A stretch of DNA of 64,000 bases from Chlorobium chlorochromatii (GTDB lineage: Bacteria; Bacteroidota; Chlorobiia; Chlorobiales; Chlorobiaceae), in the NCBI GenBank assembly GCA_020721255.1, contig DYND01000001.1, positions 1 to 64,000 on the forward strand. Direction: 5' to 3'. Within the stretch, counting starts at the first letter, position 1; each line of letters starts with the position of its first letter. The notes below the pieces were generated by a model that did not search any database, was not told the origin of the DNA, and saw only the letters and a list, made by a program, of their open reading frames with translations. Positions 42,966 to 54,341 of this stretch are shown in pieces. A program made the position numbers and the translations under genes.

Positions 42966-44419
42966 ACGTCATTACAATGCGCTGTATTCCTTTTTTTAAC
43001 GTTATGCGATTTACGGAATCTTTTCTCTACAGAAGTTTTCTGACACAAGCATCGACCAAGAGCAACCGATTTTTACGATTACTCAGGATGATTTTTATTG
43101 TACTGGTGTTGACCCTCTTGACCTCTCCATCTTCGGCAGCTCCAGCGGCAACATCCGCTATCACACTTGAAGATGCTGTTCGTCTTGGTTTGGAAAAAAG
43201 TAGAGCACTTGCCATTGCAAGGCTTGATCGCGATATGGCTGGTCAAAAAATCAGGCAGACGTGGTCAACCGTTCTTCCGCAGATTACAACAGGCGTTACC
43301 TACACTCGCACCTTAAAACCCTCGGTTTTATTGTTACCGCCCGATTCAGGTTTTCCCAGCAGTGAACTTGAAACAAGTTCTGATAACGCTGCTCGTGCGT
43401 CGATTGATGTTCGCCAACCACTCTTTAATGCCGCTGCTTTTGCAGGGATAAGAGCGGCAAGTCTTGTTCGTAAAATAAGTGATGAAGCGTATCGTGGTGC
43501 TGAAGCAACGGTGGTGACCGATATTAAACTTGCATATTTTGATGTTTTGATTTCGCAGGAGCAGGTAAAGCTGCTTGAACAGAGTATTCTGCGGTGGGAG
43601 CAGTCACGAAAAGATACAAGGGCAATGTTTCGGCAAGGTGTTGCTGCTGATATTGATACCTTGAAAGCATATCTTTCCGTAGAGAATTTACGTCCTGATT
43701 TATTGCAGGCGCAACATCGTGTCGCAATTTCAATGACCAAGCTGAAAAATGCAATTGGTCTTCCTGTTGATACGCCAGTAATGCTGAGCAGTTCGCTTAA
43801 ACCTCTTATATCAAAGCTTCCCGCTGATCTTGGGACGGCTTATGGAGAAGCACTCGATGCGCGTCCTGAGTTACGGCAACTCGTCTATCAAGTGCAAGCG
43901 GAAGGTGAAAATATCAATGCAGCACGAGCTGAGCGTTTTCCACTATTCTCAGCCTTTGGTTCCCTTGAATCGCAAACAGCATTTAATGACGGTGTTCGTG
44001 TTGCTGATTCGAGATGGCCATTGTCTGCCTCTGTCGGGCTTCAACTCTCAATGCCTCTTTTTACAGGATATCGAATCAGTGCTCAGGTTGAGCAAGCAAA
44101 AATTGGTCAATTACAGACTCGCGCACGGCTGGAAGACCTCAAGGCCACAGTCCAGGCTGAACTTGAGATAAGGCTCTCCAATGTGCAAGATTCAAAGAAA
44201 CGGATCGAGGTACAATCAAAAACCATCGGTGTCGCTGAACGAAGTTATAAAATATCAGCACTTCGCTTTAAAGAGGGGATAGGTTCCCGCCTTGAATTGA
44301 CTGATGCTGAATTGCAACTCAATAAAGCAAAAACCAACTATCTTCAAGCCGTGTACGATAATCTTGTTGCTACAACACAACTTGAAAAAGCGTTAGGACG
44401 TAGTGGTTTGTTACAATAA
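42962..44419 (+). CDS. TolC-family outer membrane protein
   Basis: [43 protein letters not shown]; helical TolC pattern; C-terminal [19 protein letters not shown]. The true start is probably one of the ATGs at 42977 or 43004. Confidence 0.88.
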   Translation: MNVITMRCIPFFNVMRFTESFLYRSFLTQASTKSNRFLRLLRMIFIVLVLTLLTSPSSAAPAATSAITLEDAVRLGLEKSRALAIARLDRDMAGQKIRQTWSTVLPQITTGVTYTRTLKPSVLLLPPDSGFPSSELETSSDNAARASIDVRQPLFNAAAFAGIRAASLVRKISDEAYRGAEATVVTDIKLAYFDVLISQEQVKLLEQSILRWEQSRKDTRAMFRQGVAADIDTLKAYLSVENLRPDLLQAQHRVAISMTKLKNAIGLPVDTPVMLSSSLKPLISKLPADLGTAYGEALDARPELRQLVYQVQAEGENINAARAERFPLFSAFGSLESQTAFNDGVRVADSRWPLSASVGLQLSMPLFTGYRISAQVEQAKIGQLQTRARLEDLKATVQAELEIRLSNVQDSKKRIEVQSKTIGVAERSYKISALRFKEGIGSRLELTDAELQLNKAKTNYLQAVYDNLVATTQLEKALGRSGLLQ

Positions 44420-44439
44420 GCTGTTTTGGTTCGGGAGTA

Positions 44440-45378
44440 TTATCCTTGACTCTTTTTTATAAAATACACTAAAGTGTCGGCATGATTCGGATCCATGATG
44501 CCTGATATAGCATCCATACCGCCACGAATGATTGCAGAGGCAATTCTTGCGACATGAAACTTTTCATCACTCTTTTTGCAAGCAAGTTGTTCGCTGTATA
44601 AATTATTATAGAGTGCATCAGGAAAATAGGAGAGTTGCTTTATAATTGTTAAGTCATGTTGTTCAAGAAGTTTCGCTAAAGTCTCCGGTAGAAAGTGATA
44701 AAGATGCCGAGGCGCATCATAGGCTATCCAGTTTTTTTGATAGCGTTTGGCACTCCAACAGTCGTGATTAGGCAGTGCAACCACCATTATACCTTCTGGC
44801 GCAAGGAGCTCTTTAAGGGTGTGTAATGTTTTATGTAATGCGTGAATATGCTCAAGTGTGTGCCACAATACAATCCGATCAAACTTTTTTGCCCCATCAT
44901 CTTGTATTATCTCTGTTACTCTTAACCCGAAATTTTTTCGAGCGTATTCTGCTGACGGTGCATGAGGTTCTATACCATCAATATTTTTGATAGGTATTCC
45001 TTTATGGCAGTGACAAAAATGTAAAAGTTCACCAGTAGAGCAGCCAATTTCAAGAAGAGAATGCTGATTATTTGGTTTGGCCGTTTCTTTAAAAATGAGG
45101 TGACATCTGTAATGCAATAGCAAAAATCGTGCACTCAGCATTACTTTTTGAGTGAATGAAACGTTCTTTTTTGTAAGAAGATAAGGTTCGTATATACCAT
45201 CAGGATAATGCTCAGCTATCTCAGTATGGTCAGGTCGGGGGTTGAGCATAACAAGGCCAGACTCACATGATTGCACAAGCTCCCAATGGCTTGTGACCAA
45301 ATGGTCAAAACGATCAAAAACATTCAACCATGGAGTGAAATTCATGGAGTTGCTTATTGGGCAGGGCACATACTCCAT
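44440..45378 (-). CDS. Class I SAM-dependent methyltransferase
   Basis: SLLEIGCSTGELLHFC; FDRIVLWHTLEHIHALHKTLHTLKELLAPEGIMVVALPN. Confidence 0.85.
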   Translation of the reverse strand: MEYVPCPISNSMNFTPWLNVFDRFDHLVTSHWELVQSCESGLVMLNPRPDHTEIAEHYPDGIYEPYLLTKKNVSFTQKVMLSARFLLLHYRCHLIFKETAKPNNQHSLLEIGCSTGELLHFCHCHKGIPIKNIDGIEPHAPSAEYARKNFGLRVTEIIQDDGAKKFDRIVLWHTLEHIHALHKTLHTLKELLAPEGIMVVALPNHDCWSAKRYQKNWIAYDAPRHLYHFLPETLAKLLEQHDLTIIKQLSYFPDALYNNLYSEQLACKKSDEKFHVARIASAIIRGGMDAISGIMDPNHADTLVYFIKKSQG

Positions 45379-45414
45379 TATAAAGTCTGATGAAAAAGAA
45401 AAATGAGATTATCT

Positions 45415-45924
45415 TTAGGCCTTGGTGAGCTCTGCAAAGGCTTTTTTCAGATTTTGATAGGTGTTTGTCATATCATTACTGAGTACTTTGGCATCAGCAA
45501 GTATAGGCATGAAATTAGTATCACCTTCCCAGCGTGGCACAATATGAAAATGAATATGATTATCGACACTTCCACCAGCAACACGCCCAAGATTTGCGCC
45601 AACATTAAAGCCTTGTGGTTTTAATGTTATTTTTAAAGCCTTTATAGATAAATCTGTTAACTCCATGACTTCCAGTTTAGTCTCTTGATCTAATTCTGAA
45701 AAATCGGGAGTCTGGGTATAAGGTATCACCATAAGATGACCACAATTATAAGGATAGAGGTTCATGATAATAAAGCACCTCGTACCACGAAAAAGCACAA
45801 AACGTTTCTCATCATCCTCAGGAGAAATATCTGCAAATACCGATTTTCCCTCTTTGTTTGAAGGCTTGTCATCCTTGAACGACTGCATGTACACTTCACG
45901 CCATGGCGAGTACATTCTGTCCAT
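45415..45924 (-). CDS. HIT-family hydrolase
   Basis: MDRMYSPWREVYM; VLFRGTRCFIIMNLYPYNCGHLMVIPYTQ; VDNHIHFHIVPRW (HxHxH). Confidence 0.92.
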   Translation of the reverse strand: MDRMYSPWREVYMQSFKDDKPSNKEGKSVFADISPEDDEKRFVLFRGTRCFIIMNLYPYNCGHLMVIPYTQTPDFSELDQETKLEVMELTDLSIKALKITLKPQGFNVGANLGRVAGGSVDNHIHFHIVPRWEGDTNFMPILADAKVLSNDMTNTYQNLKKAFAELTKA

Positions 45925-45964
45925 ATGGAATAAGCTCCGAATTTTAGCTTGTTGCTGAGAAGAG

Positions 45965-46049
45965 TACCAAAGATGGGAATCGAACCCACACGAGTTATTC
46001 ACTCACTGGATTTTGAGTCCAGCGCGTCTACCAGTTCCGCCACTTTGGC
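45965..46049 (-). tRNA. tRNA-Leu (anticodon CAA)
   Basis: Minus strand GCCAAAGTGGCGGAACTGGTAGACGCGCTGGACTCAAAATCCAG...GGGTTCGATTCCCATCTTTGGTA; long variable arm. Confidence 0.93.
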
Positions 46050-46062
46050 ATATCACGTATCG

Positions 46063-46144
46063 TGCGAAAGAAGGGACTCGAACCCTTACGCCTCACGGCA
46101 CTAGTTCCTAAGACTAGCGTGTATACCAATTTCACCACTCTCGC
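46063..46144 (-). tRNA. tRNA-Leu (anticodon TAG)
   Basis: Minus strand GCGAGAGTGGTGAAATTGGTATACACGCTAGTCTTAGGAACTAG...GGGTTCGAGTCCCTTCTTTCGCA. Confidence 0.93.
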
Positions 46145-46263
46145 ATTTTACAAGGCGATAATATACGTGGTATTTATTCTAATAAAAACTATCTTTCAAA
46201 AATTTTTTGATGACAAGGACTTTCAAAGAAATAAATCATTTCATTTTCTTCGTTTATTAGCTT

Positions 46264-46857
46264 ATGCAGTCTCCCGTATATCGTCTTGCTGATGTAATAT
46301 CCTGGGTAATAAGTCCCATTGTGGTTGCACCTGCAATCTACATTGTGTTGGTTCAACTTGGTTATAGTAGTGATATTCATAGGCTTTATTATTTGACTGT
46401 GCTATTTTTATCCAGTACAGTTGTGCCAGTGCTGCTCATTTCAGGATTAAAGAAAACAGGCAAAATTTCCGATTATAATATTAGTTTTCGTGAGCAAAGA
46501 TTTATGCCCCTTCTGGTTCTTGTTGGAGTAAATGCGCTTGGTTATGAATTTATTCAGCAACTTCATGCACCACGTTTACTGACGGGCATTTTGCTGTTTA
46601 ATGCGATTAATATGATTTTGATTTTACTGATTACTCTGCAATGGAAAATCAGTATTCATCTTTTTACTCTCACATCATCAATTGCTTTGCTTTTCATACA
46701 GTTTGGGTCTGTTGCATTATGGCTTTTACTGCTGATGCCTATACTTATGTGGTCAAGAATTTTTCTGAAAGCTCATAATTTTATGCAAACGCTTATCGGG
46801 GGTATTGTTGGTTTTATTTTGATGTATGCCGAGTTAACCTGGTGGACAGGCTTGTGA
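46264..46857 (+). CDS. Integral membrane protein of unknown function
   Basis: Multiple hydrophobic segments; 16-nt overlap with the downstream ferrochelatase-like gene. Confidence 0.7.
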   Translation: MQSPVYRLADVISWVISPIVVAPAIYIVLVQLGYSSDIHRLYYLTVLFLSSTVVPVLLISGLKKTGKISDYNISFREQRFMPLLVLVGVNALGYEFIQQLHAPRLLTGILLFNAINMILILLITLQWKISIHLFTLTSSIALLFIQFGSVALWLLLLMPILMWSRIFLKAHNFMQTLIGGIVGFILMYAELTWWTGL

Positions 46858-47885
46858 CTAAAAAGAAATATGCAGTTATTGTTACAACGTATGGAGAAGT
46901 GGAGGGGGTTACTATCCGAAGTTTGTGGCCGAGTTCAAGAAAAATTCTTAGAGCTGTAACGCGTCAGATAGTTCATATTCCTGAAGCCTTAATTTATTTT
47001 ATAGCGGATTATCGATCCACGAAACATTATTTCAAGTGGAAAAGTAATCGTTATAACTCTTCATTACTTGCGATAAATCGTGCTCAAACAGAGCGATTAG
47101 CATCATTACTTGCTCTTAGCGATAATGTGATTTTTGAAACTGTCGAAATAACTGTGCTTGACGCGTATTATTTTGTTCAGCCTTATCTTGAAGAAACTCT
47201 CCAGAAGCTTCGGTTTCAGTATGATGGTTTTGTCGTTGTTCCTATGATTCCTGTAGAATCAGCGTTTTCGTGTGGTGTGGCGTGTCAGATGGTGTCCGAA
47301 GCATATGGAGATTCAGCATTCCTGCAGGTGCGAGTTTTGAGGAAGCTTTGGGATGATGCACGCTTACATCAACTTTATACCGATTATTTGTTTGAACAGC
47401 TTTCTCCGGTATTTCGACAACATAGAGAATTGAAGGTAGGTCTTGTTCTTGTTATTCATGGTACGTTAGTGACAGATCGTTTTGGAGAACCACCAGCGCT
47501 TTTTACAGGGTTGCCTGAAACAATTGCATTTTTTGATGCTATGAAAAGTATCATTTTGAAGGATCCTGAAAATATTTTTTATGATGTGCGACAAGGGTGT
47601 ATTAACCATTCACGTGGTGGAGTCTGGACTTCAGACACTATTGAAAAAGCGCTTTATGATTTTAAGTCAGAAGAATACGATGGAGTGGTGATGTTTCCTT
47701 ACGGTTTTTTCGCCGACAATAGCGAAACTGAATTTGATTCGCGAAAAAAGCTCGATGAAGCAGGTTTTCCGTTTTCTCAATATATTCGTTGTATTAATGA
47801 TGCGCCGTCATTTGGCAAGTGGCTTGCCAGTAAAGTGCTTGAAGGCATAACTACGCTAAATAAATTGCAATGTACTATAAATTAG
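46842..47885 (+). CDS. Ferrochelatase-like protein (divergent HemH/chelatase)
   Basis: IVTTYGEVEG N-terminus; VLVIHGTLVTDRFGEPPALFTG; YGFFADNSETEFDSRKKLDEAG. Overall order fits the ferrochelatase fold but is divergent. Confidence 0.6.
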   Translation: MDRLVTKKKYAVIVTTYGEVEGVTIRSLWPSSRKILRAVTRQIVHIPEALIYFIADYRSTKHYFKWKSNRYNSSLLAINRAQTERLASLLALSDNVIFETVEITVLDAYYFVQPYLEETLQKLRFQYDGFVVVPMIPVESAFSCGVACQMVSEAYGDSAFLQVRVLRKLWDDARLHQLYTDYLFEQLSPVFRQHRELKVGLVLVIHGTLVTDRFGEPPALFTGLPETIAFFDAMKSIILKDPENIFYDVRQGCINHSRGGVWTSDTIEKALYDFKSEEYDGVVMFPYGFFADNSETEFDSRKKLDEAGFPFSQYIRCINDAPSFGKWLASKVLEGITTLNKLQCTIN

Positions 47886-47931
47886 TTATAGCCTGTGCTG
47901 GTAGGCTAATACTTCATAAGAGAGCAAACTC

Positions 47932-48501
47932 ATGATTGATTATATCGAAAGCGGTTGCTATGAATATGAAACCGCAATGCGGTACATTGATGAGCAACGT
48001 TATAATGAAGCGCTTGCCTTACTGGATCAGTGTCTTTGTCATGAACGGCGTAATTCAGCAATTCTCTATGCCCGAGCCGTAACCAATTTGGCTTTAGGTA
48101 GTTATCGGAAAGCTGCCTGTGATTTGATGAAGACGATTGTGCTGGATCCTGAATTCCTCCATGCCTATAAACATCTTAGTTTTGTGCAATTTATGCTTGG
48201 TAAGGATGACTCGGCGATGAAAACCATCGAAAAAGGACTTCGCATTGATCCGCACTATGCCGCGCTTTATTGTATAATGGGTGATGCGTATCTTGACCAA
48301 GGAGAACTTGACAAAGCAAAAGAGGCGTTTGACAAGGCTCTTGCACTTGAACCCGATAATGCAGAACCACATAGTAAGATTGCTATGTATTACGTAGCCA
48401 AGGGGGATATGAAAAGTCTAAAGCTTGAATATGAAATGCTTAAAACGTTAGATGCAGCTTTAGCTGAACAAATCGGTGCTCTTTTTTTTGATATACCATG
48501 A
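47932..48501 (+). CDS. TPR-repeat protein
   Basis: AALYCIMGDAYLDQGELDKAKEAFDKALALEPDNAEPHSKIAMYYVAKGD. Confidence 0.88.
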   Translation: MIDYIESGCYEYETAMRYIDEQRYNEALALLDQCLCHERRNSAILYARAVTNLALGSYRKAACDLMKTIVLDPEFLHAYKHLSFVQFMLGKDDSAMKTIEKGLRIDPHYAALYCIMGDAYLDQGELDKAKEAFDKALALEPDNAEPHSKIAMYYVAKGDMKSLKLEYEMLKTLDAALAEQIGALFFDIP

Positions 48502-48746
48502 AATTATTACCTGAGAAGGAAACCAGAAAAACGTTCATGAAAAACACCCTGCCATTTCTTTTTGGATTGGCTTGGATGCCTGTTATCTGGGTAATTTTTC
48601 TCGCGATTTTTGCTCAACCTCTTGCGGCTATTATTGGTTGGTCTGCCACACTTGTTTTTTTAGGGATTATCACACTTATTTGTACCTTTTTGTTGTTAAG
48701 GTTTTTCAGACGTATCGCCCATAATCTGTATCAGAAAAGCCAGTAA
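48498..48746 (+). CDS. Small membrane protein
   Basis: Two hydrophobic stretches; ATGA overlap with the TPR gene. Confidence 0.6.
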   Translation: MKLLPEKETRKTFMKNTLPFLFGLAWMPVIWVIFLAIFAQPLAAIIGWSATLVFLGIITLICTFLLLRFFRRIAHNLYQKSQ

Positions 48747-48874
48747 ATATTTGTTTAGGTTTATTTTTTTCTGAGTTCCAAGATTTTTTTATATTCAATT
48801 ACGTGAGTATATAATTTTTCACAGAAATTTTAAGAAAGCTTGTCAAAGCTGACATTCAATGAAACTGGCATGAT

Positions 48875-49318
48875 ATGGATCAGACTCTAAGCAATTTTGG
48901 CAATGTATTTGTTTTTCTTGCTCTTGGTATAGTGTTTGTTGTCGGTGGTTTTATGACAGCAAGGCTCCTGCGTCCACAAAGACCAAATTCCGCTAAAAAT
49001 TCAACCTATGAGTGTGGCGAAGAGGCTGTTGGAAGTGCTTGGGTTAAATTCAATATTCGCTTTTATGTTGTGGCACTTATTTTTATCATTTTTGATGTTG
49101 AGGTCGTTTTCCTCTATCCATGGGCAACCATATTTAAGCAACTTGGCACATTTGCGCTTTTTGAAGCTCTTGTATTTGCCGGTATTCTTATACTTGGTCT
49201 TGCTTATGCTTGGGTAAAAGGTGATTTAGATTGGGTAAGGCCTACTCCTAATATCCCCAAAATGCCTGAAATGCCTGAGTCAATATCAAAGAAATTCACC
49301 TCTTCCACTCTTCAATAG
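48875..49318 (+). CDS. nuoA: NADH-quinone oxidoreductase subunit A
   Basis: [52 protein letters not shown]. Confidence 0.97.
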   Translation: MDQTLSNFGNVFVFLALGIVFVVGGFMTARLLRPQRPNSAKNSTYECGEEAVGSAWVKFNIRFYVVALIFIIFDVEVVFLYPWATIFKQLGTFALFEALVFAGILILGLAYAWVKGDLDWVRPTPNIPKMPEMPESISKKFTSSTLQ

Positions 49319-49324
49319 AACGTT

Positions 49325-49894
49325 ATGGGTTTGCTTGATGCCGGAATTACAAGGCATAATGTGCTGGTGACATCAGTTGATAATGTGCTTAATTGGGCAC
49401 GTCTTTCTTCTTTATGGCCGATGGGTTTTGGTTTAGCATGTTGTGCTATTGAGATGATGGCAACCAACGCGTCTAATTATGATTTAGAGCGTTTTGGAAT
49501 ATTTCCACGTTCTTCGCCGCGTCAATCAGATCTTATGATTGTTGCTGGTACAGTAACGATGAAAATGGCAGAAAGAGTGATTCGTCTCTACGAGCAAATG
49601 CCAGAACCTCGTTATGTTTTGTCCATGGGTAGTTGTTCAAATTGTGGTGGTCCTTATTGGGAACATGGTTATCACGTTCTGAAAGGTGTTGATCGAGTTA
49701 TACCCGTTGATGTTTATGTGCCCGGTTGCCCACCAAGGCCTGAGTCTTTGATTGGAGGTCTTTTGAAAGTCCAAGAGTTGATAAGGATGGAGCAGATAGG
49801 TATATCAAGAGCTGATGCCTTGAAAAAATTATATGAGAAGCCAGTTGATCCCCAGTTTATTATTGAACGTGATCGTCAAGCATCGAAAGCTTAA
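49325..49894 (+). CDS. nuoB: NADH-quinone oxidoreductase subunit B
   Basis: [54 protein letters not shown]. Confidence 0.98.
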   Translation: MGLLDAGITRHNVLVTSVDNVLNWARLSSLWPMGFGLACCAIEMMATNASNYDLERFGIFPRSSPRQSDLMIVAGTVTMKMAERVIRLYEQMPEPRYVLSMGSCSNCGGPYWEHGYHVLKGVDRVIPVDVYVPGCPPRPESLIGGLLKVQELIRMEQIGISRADALKKLYEKPVDPQFIIERDRQASKA

Positions 49895-49920
49895 ATTTTA
49901 AATATAAGGTTTGCTATCAG

Positions 49921-50439
49921 ATGGAAGAGGGAAAGCAGATGTCGCAGTCTTTGAAAAATAGTGTGACAGCATATAGTATAATTAAAGAACATTTTGGTTC
50001 TGCAATTTCAGAGTTTGACCCTAATGAAACTATGCCTTTTTTTGAAGTGCTTGATGTTTCTCGCTGGACTGAAATAGCGTTGTTTATGCGTGATAATTCC
50101 AAGCTACAGTTCAATTATTTGGCATGTTTGTCAGGAGTTGACTATCCAGCCGAAGATAAGGTGGGTATTGTCTGTAATTGTGAATCACTTGGGGTTTTTA
50201 ATCATAAATTGGCAGTAAAAATTAAATGTTCTCGTCAGGGCGGTTCTCTTCCAAGTGTTGCTTATGTTTGGCATACGGCTAACTGGCACGAAAGAGAGGC
50301 GTTTGATATGTATGGTATGACTTTTACAGGTCATCCTGATCTTACAAGGATTCTCTGCCCCGATGATTGGGTTGGGCATCCATTATTGAAAGATTATAAA
50401 GTTCAGGAGACTTATCACGGAATAAAGGTGCCCTACTAA
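49921..50439 (+). CDS. nuoC: NADH-quinone oxidoreductase subunit C
   Basis: [43 protein letters not shown]. Confidence 0.97.
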   Translation: MEEGKQMSQSLKNSVTAYSIIKEHFGSAISEFDPNETMPFFEVLDVSRWTEIALFMRDNSKLQFNYLACLSGVDYPAEDKVGIVCNCESLGVFNHKLAVKIKCSRQGGSLPSVAYVWHTANWHEREAFDMYGMTFTGHPDLTRILCPDDWVGHPLLKDYKVQETYHGIKVPY

Positions 50440-50470
50440 GAAAGATTTAAATAGTAAAAGCAGCTCACCT

Positions 50471-51673
50471 ATGCAGGAATTAGATACAGCCAGACAGGCA
50501 TCTGTCAGGGTTAACAGAAAAAGCGACAATAGAGTTGTTATTGAGAAAGATCTCATGACGGAGCAAATGGTTCTTGCTATGGGTCCTCAGCATCCGTCAA
50601 CTCATGGAGTTCTTAAATTAGAGTGTTTTACCGATGGGGAGGTGATAACTGAAGCTATTCCTTGTTTGGGTTACCTCCATCGTTGTTTCGAAAAAACGTG
50701 TGAGCGAGTAGATTATCCCGCGGTTGTCCCTTATACAGATCGGTTAGATTATCTTGCCGCTATGAATAGTGAATTTGCTTATGCTATTGCTGTTGAAAAA
50801 TTATTGGATATCGAGATACCTCGGAGAGTTGAATTTATTCGCGTTATTGTTGCGGAATTAAATAGAATAGCATCTCATCTTGTTGCTATAGGTACTTATG
50901 GTATTGATTTAGGTGCATTTACCCCATTTCTATTTTGTTTTCGTGATCGTGAAATTATTCTTGGCCTTCTTGAGTGGGCATCCGGTGCGCGTATGCTTTA
51001 TAATTATATATGGATAGGCGGTCTTGCTTATGATGTTCCTTCAGATTTCTTAAAAAGAGTCAAAGAGTTTGTCGCTTATTTCAGACCGAAAGCAGTTGAA
51101 CTATGCAATCTTCTTACAGAAAACGAGATTTTTGTAAAGCGAACATGGGGTATTGGTATAATGCCAGCAGATGTTGCAATTAATTATGGTTGGTCGGGTC
51201 CAATGCTTCGAGGTTCTGGTGTACAATGGGATTTAAGAAGAAATGATCCTTACTCCATTTATCCTGAGCTTGATTTTAAGGTTCCTGTGCCAGATGGAAA
51301 ATCTTCTGTAGTTGGCGACTGTTTGTCTCGTCACCTTGTTCGCGCGTATGAGATGGACGAAAGCCTAAAAATTATTGAACAGTGTCTCGATAAAATCCCA
51401 TCATCTGAAGGTTTTAATTCCAGATCAGCTATCCCGAAACGAATTCGTCCAAAAGCGGGGGAAGTGTATGGTCGCGCAGAGAATCCGCGTGGTGAACTTG
51501 GTTTTTATATTGAAAGTGATGGTAAGTCCACCAAGCCAATTCGTTGTAAAGCTCGTTCTTCCTGTTTTGTTAATCTTTCTGCGATGAAAGATATGTCGAA
51601 AGGGCAGCTTATCCCCGATCTGGTTGCTATTATTGGTAGTATTGATATTGTTCTTGGGGAGGTTGATCGATGA
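50471..51673 (+). CDS. nuoD: NADH-quinone oxidoreductase subunit D
   Basis: [78 protein letters not shown]. Confidence 0.98.
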   Translation: MQELDTARQASVRVNRKSDNRVVIEKDLMTEQMVLAMGPQHPSTHGVLKLECFTDGEVITEAIPCLGYLHRCFEKTCERVDYPAVVPYTDRLDYLAAMNSEFAYAIAVEKLLDIEIPRRVEFIRVIVAELNRIASHLVAIGTYGIDLGAFTPFLFCFRDREIILGLLEWASGARMLYNYIWIGGLAYDVPSDFLKRVKEFVAYFRPKAVELCNLLTENEIFVKRTWGIGIMPADVAINYGWSGPMLRGSGVQWDLRRNDPYSIYPELDFKVPVPDGKSSVVGDCLSRHLVRAYEMDESLKIIEQCLDKIPSSEGFNSRSAIPKRIRPKAGEVYGRAENPRGELGFYIESDGKSTKPIRCKARSSCFVNLSAMKDMSKGQLIPDLVAIIGSIDIVLGEVDR

Positions 51674-52788
51674 CTTTAACTGCATTATCGCAATTTAGTT
51701 TACCTTTTCTTATGGGTAGTGGTCTTAATGTATGGTCTGAGACTCTTGTGGGTTTTAACGTATGGGGTTTACCGCTTGGACTTATTATCCTTGCTGCTAT
51801 CCCGCTTGTGTTTATTGCACTTTATTCGCTTACCTATGGTGTTTATGGTGAACGAAAAATATCAGCATTCATGCAGGATCGTCTTGGTCCTATGGATGTC
51901 GGTAAGTGGGGTATTCTTCAGACCATTGCTGATATTTTAAAATTAATTCAGAAAGAAGATATTGTTCCAACATCAGCAGATAAGTTTCTTTTTGTTATAG
52001 GACCAGGTATTCTTTTTGTAGCCTCATTTCTTGCATACGCTGTTTTGCCTTTTAGTTCAGCTTTTATAGGCGCTAATCTTAATGTTGGTTTGTATTACGC
52101 CATAGGTATTGTCGCACTTGAGGTTGTTGGTATTCTTGCTGCTGGATGGGGCTCCAATAATAAATGGGCTCTTTATGGTGCAGTTCGTAGTGTTGCGCAA
52201 ATTGTAAGTTATGAAATACCTGCTGCCATTGCTTTACTTTGTGGTGCTATGATGGCCGGTACGCTTGATATGCAGCAAATTTCCATTCTTCAATCAGGTG
52301 AATATGGTTTTGCTCATTTTTATCTTTTTCAATCTCCAATCGCCTGGCTACCTTTTCTCATATACTTTATTGCATCATTAGCCGAAGTAAATCGAGCTCC
52401 CTTTGATATTCCTGAGGCAGAATCTGAGCTTGTTGCAGGTTATTTTACAGAGTACTCTGGTATGAAATTTGCTGTTATATTCTTAGCTGAGTATGGAAGT
52501 ATGTTTATGGTATCTGCTATTATATCAGTAGTTTTTTTGGGAGGTTGGAACTCACCACTACCGAATATTGGTTCATTAGCTCTTAACACTTGGACGAATG
52601 GTCCTGTATGGGGGGCTTTCTGGATGATAATGAAAGGCTTCTTTTTTATTTTTGTTCAGATGTGGCTCCGTTGGACTCTTCCGCGCTTAAGAGTTGACCA
52701 GTTGATGTACCTTTGCTGGAAAGTTTTAACCCCTTTTGCCTTTATTAGTTTTGTTTTAACAGCGATTTGGGAAATTTATGTTCCATAA
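51670..52788 (+). CDS. nuoH: NADH-quinone oxidoreductase subunit H
   Basis: [72 protein letters not shown]. Confidence 0.98.
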   Translation: MTLTALSQFSLPFLMGSGLNVWSETLVGFNVWGLPLGLIILAAIPLVFIALYSLTYGVYGERKISAFMQDRLGPMDVGKWGILQTIADILKLIQKEDIVPTSADKFLFVIGPGILFVASFLAYAVLPFSSAFIGANLNVGLYYAIGIVALEVVGILAAGWGSNNKWALYGAVRSVAQIVSYEIPAAIALLCGAMMAGTLDMQQISILQSGEYGFAHFYLFQSPIAWLPFLIYFIASLAEVNRAPFDIPEAESELVAGYFTEYSGMKFAVIFLAEYGSMFMVSAIISVVFLGGWNSPLPNIGSLALNTWTNGPVWGAFWMIMKGFFFIFVQMWLRWTLPRLRVDQLMYLCWKVLTPFAFISFVLTAIWEIYVP

Positions 52789-52838
52789 TACAAGAGTGTT
52801 AAAAAGATATATGACGGTAAGTAATGATTATATAATTT

Positions 52839-53435
52839 ATGAGTGAGTATTTTGGAAATATAAAATCCAGTGCTGTAACTATAGCTACTGGTATGGGAAT
52901 TACTCTCAAGCATTTTTTTAATGCTCTTCATCGTAAGGGTGACGCTGGGCTTGATGATGTTGACTATTTTAAACAAGTCGATGGTTTGGCAACTTTACAG
53001 TATCCCCATGAGGCTATTCCTACTCCTCCAAATGGACGTTATCGTCTTTATAACGAAATAGATAATTGCATAGGCTGCGGTCAGTGTGTGAGAGCGTGTC
53101 CGATCAGTTGTATTAGTATGGAGACGATTAAAGTTGCTTCGGATGATCTCGTTTCATGTGGTAAGACAAAAGATGGACAACAGAAAAAGTTTTGGATTCC
53201 TGTTTTTGATATTGATATTGCCAAATGTATGACTTGTGGTATTTGTACTACAGTGTGTCCTACTGAGTGTCTTTTTCATACTCCTGTGAGTGATTTTTCA
53301 GAATTCGATAGATATAATTTAGTTTATCATTTTGGTAATCTTACCCATCTTGAAGCTGAAGCCAAAAGAACAAAACTTGCCGAGATTCAAGCCAAAGCAC
53401 AGGCGGAGAAAGAGAAAAAGTCATTGGAAAATTGA
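52839..53435 (+). CDS. nuoI: NADH-quinone oxidoreductase subunit I (2x[4Fe-4S])
   Basis: CIGCGQCVRACPISCI; CMTCGICTTVCPTECL; GITLKHFFNALHRK. Confidence 0.97.
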   Translation: MSEYFGNIKSSAVTIATGMGITLKHFFNALHRKGDAGLDDVDYFKQVDGLATLQYPHEAIPTPPNGRYRLYNEIDNCIGCGQCVRACPISCISMETIKVASDDLVSCGKTKDGQQKKFWIPVFDIDIAKCMTCGICTTVCPTECLFHTPVSDFSEFDRYNLVYHFGNLTHLEAEAKRTKLAEIQAKAQAEKEKKSLEN

Positions 53436-53453
53436 TACTTTCTGAATAATACT

Positions 53454-53966
53454 ATGAGTAACCAGAGTTATACCGTTATTTTTTATATTTTTGCAGCTAT
53501 TACAGTTTGTTCTGCTGCATTTGTAGTATTCACTCGGAATATTATTTATTCTGCATTTTCATTGCTCTTTACCTTTTTTGGTATAGCAGCTCTTTATGTT
53601 TTTCTCAGTGCGGATTTTATTGCAGTTACTCAGGTTGTAGTTTATGTGGGTGGTATTTTAGTTTTATTACTATTTGGAGTCATGTTTACAAATAACATTA
53701 TGAATCCAGGAGAAAAAACTGAAGTAATTAATATCATTCCAGGTGTTTTTTTGCTTATTGGGGTGATAAGTGCTACACTTTATGCATTTTATACCGATGA
53801 TAGCTGGGTAAAAACAGGCAATTTATTTCAAGGAAGTGTGGTAGAGCGTATTGGTTTTGAAACGATGTCACGTTATGTGCTGCCTTTTGAAATGTCATCT
53901 ATTTTATTGCTTGCCGCACTTATAGGCGCAGCATTTCTTGCTCGTTTTGATAAAACTGAAAATTAA
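53454..53966 (+). CDS. nuoJ: NADH-quinone oxidoreductase subunit J
   Basis: NIIYSAFSLLFTFFGIAALYVFLSADFIAVTQVVVYVGGILVLLLFGVMF. Confidence 0.96.
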   Translation: MSNQSYTVIFYIFAAITVCSAAFVVFTRNIIYSAFSLLFTFFGIAALYVFLSADFIAVTQVVVYVGGILVLLLFGVMFTNNIMNPGEKTEVINIIPGVFLLIGVISATLYAFYTDDSWVKTGNLFQGSVVERIGFETMSRYVLPFEMSSILLLAALIGAAFLARFDKTEN

Positions 53967-53980
53967 TTCCCATTGAAATT

Positions 53981-54304
53981 ATGGATATACAGCAATTGTC
54001 AATAATTAGTATTTATCACTACCTCACTATTTCTGCATTGCTTTTAGGTTTAGGGATTTTTGCTGTAATAACTCGCAGGAATGCTATTGTGATTTTAATG
54101 GGAGTTGAATTGATTTTAAATGCAGCCAACATTAATTTTTTAGCATTCTCCAAATATAATGGAGGGATGGAAGGTGTAATGTTTTCACTTTTTATCATTG
54201 TTATTGCGGCTGCAGAGGCTGCAATTGCACTTGCGATCATTATTAATATTTATAAGCTCTTTAAAAGTGTGGATGTATCACGTATTGATACTATGAAAGA
54301 ATAG
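53981..54304 (+). CDS. nuoK: NADH-quinone oxidoreductase subunit K
   Basis: YLTISALLLGLGIFAVITRRNAIVILMGVELILNAANINFLAFS. Confidence 0.97.
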   Translation: MDIQQLSIISIYHYLTISALLLGLGIFAVITRRNAIVILMGVELILNAANINFLAFSKYNGGMEGVMFSLFIIVIAAAEAAIALAIIINIYKLFKSVDVSRIDTMKE

Positions 54305-54341
54305 GCATTTTATTTTATTTTTTGTAAACATCTTATAGAAC

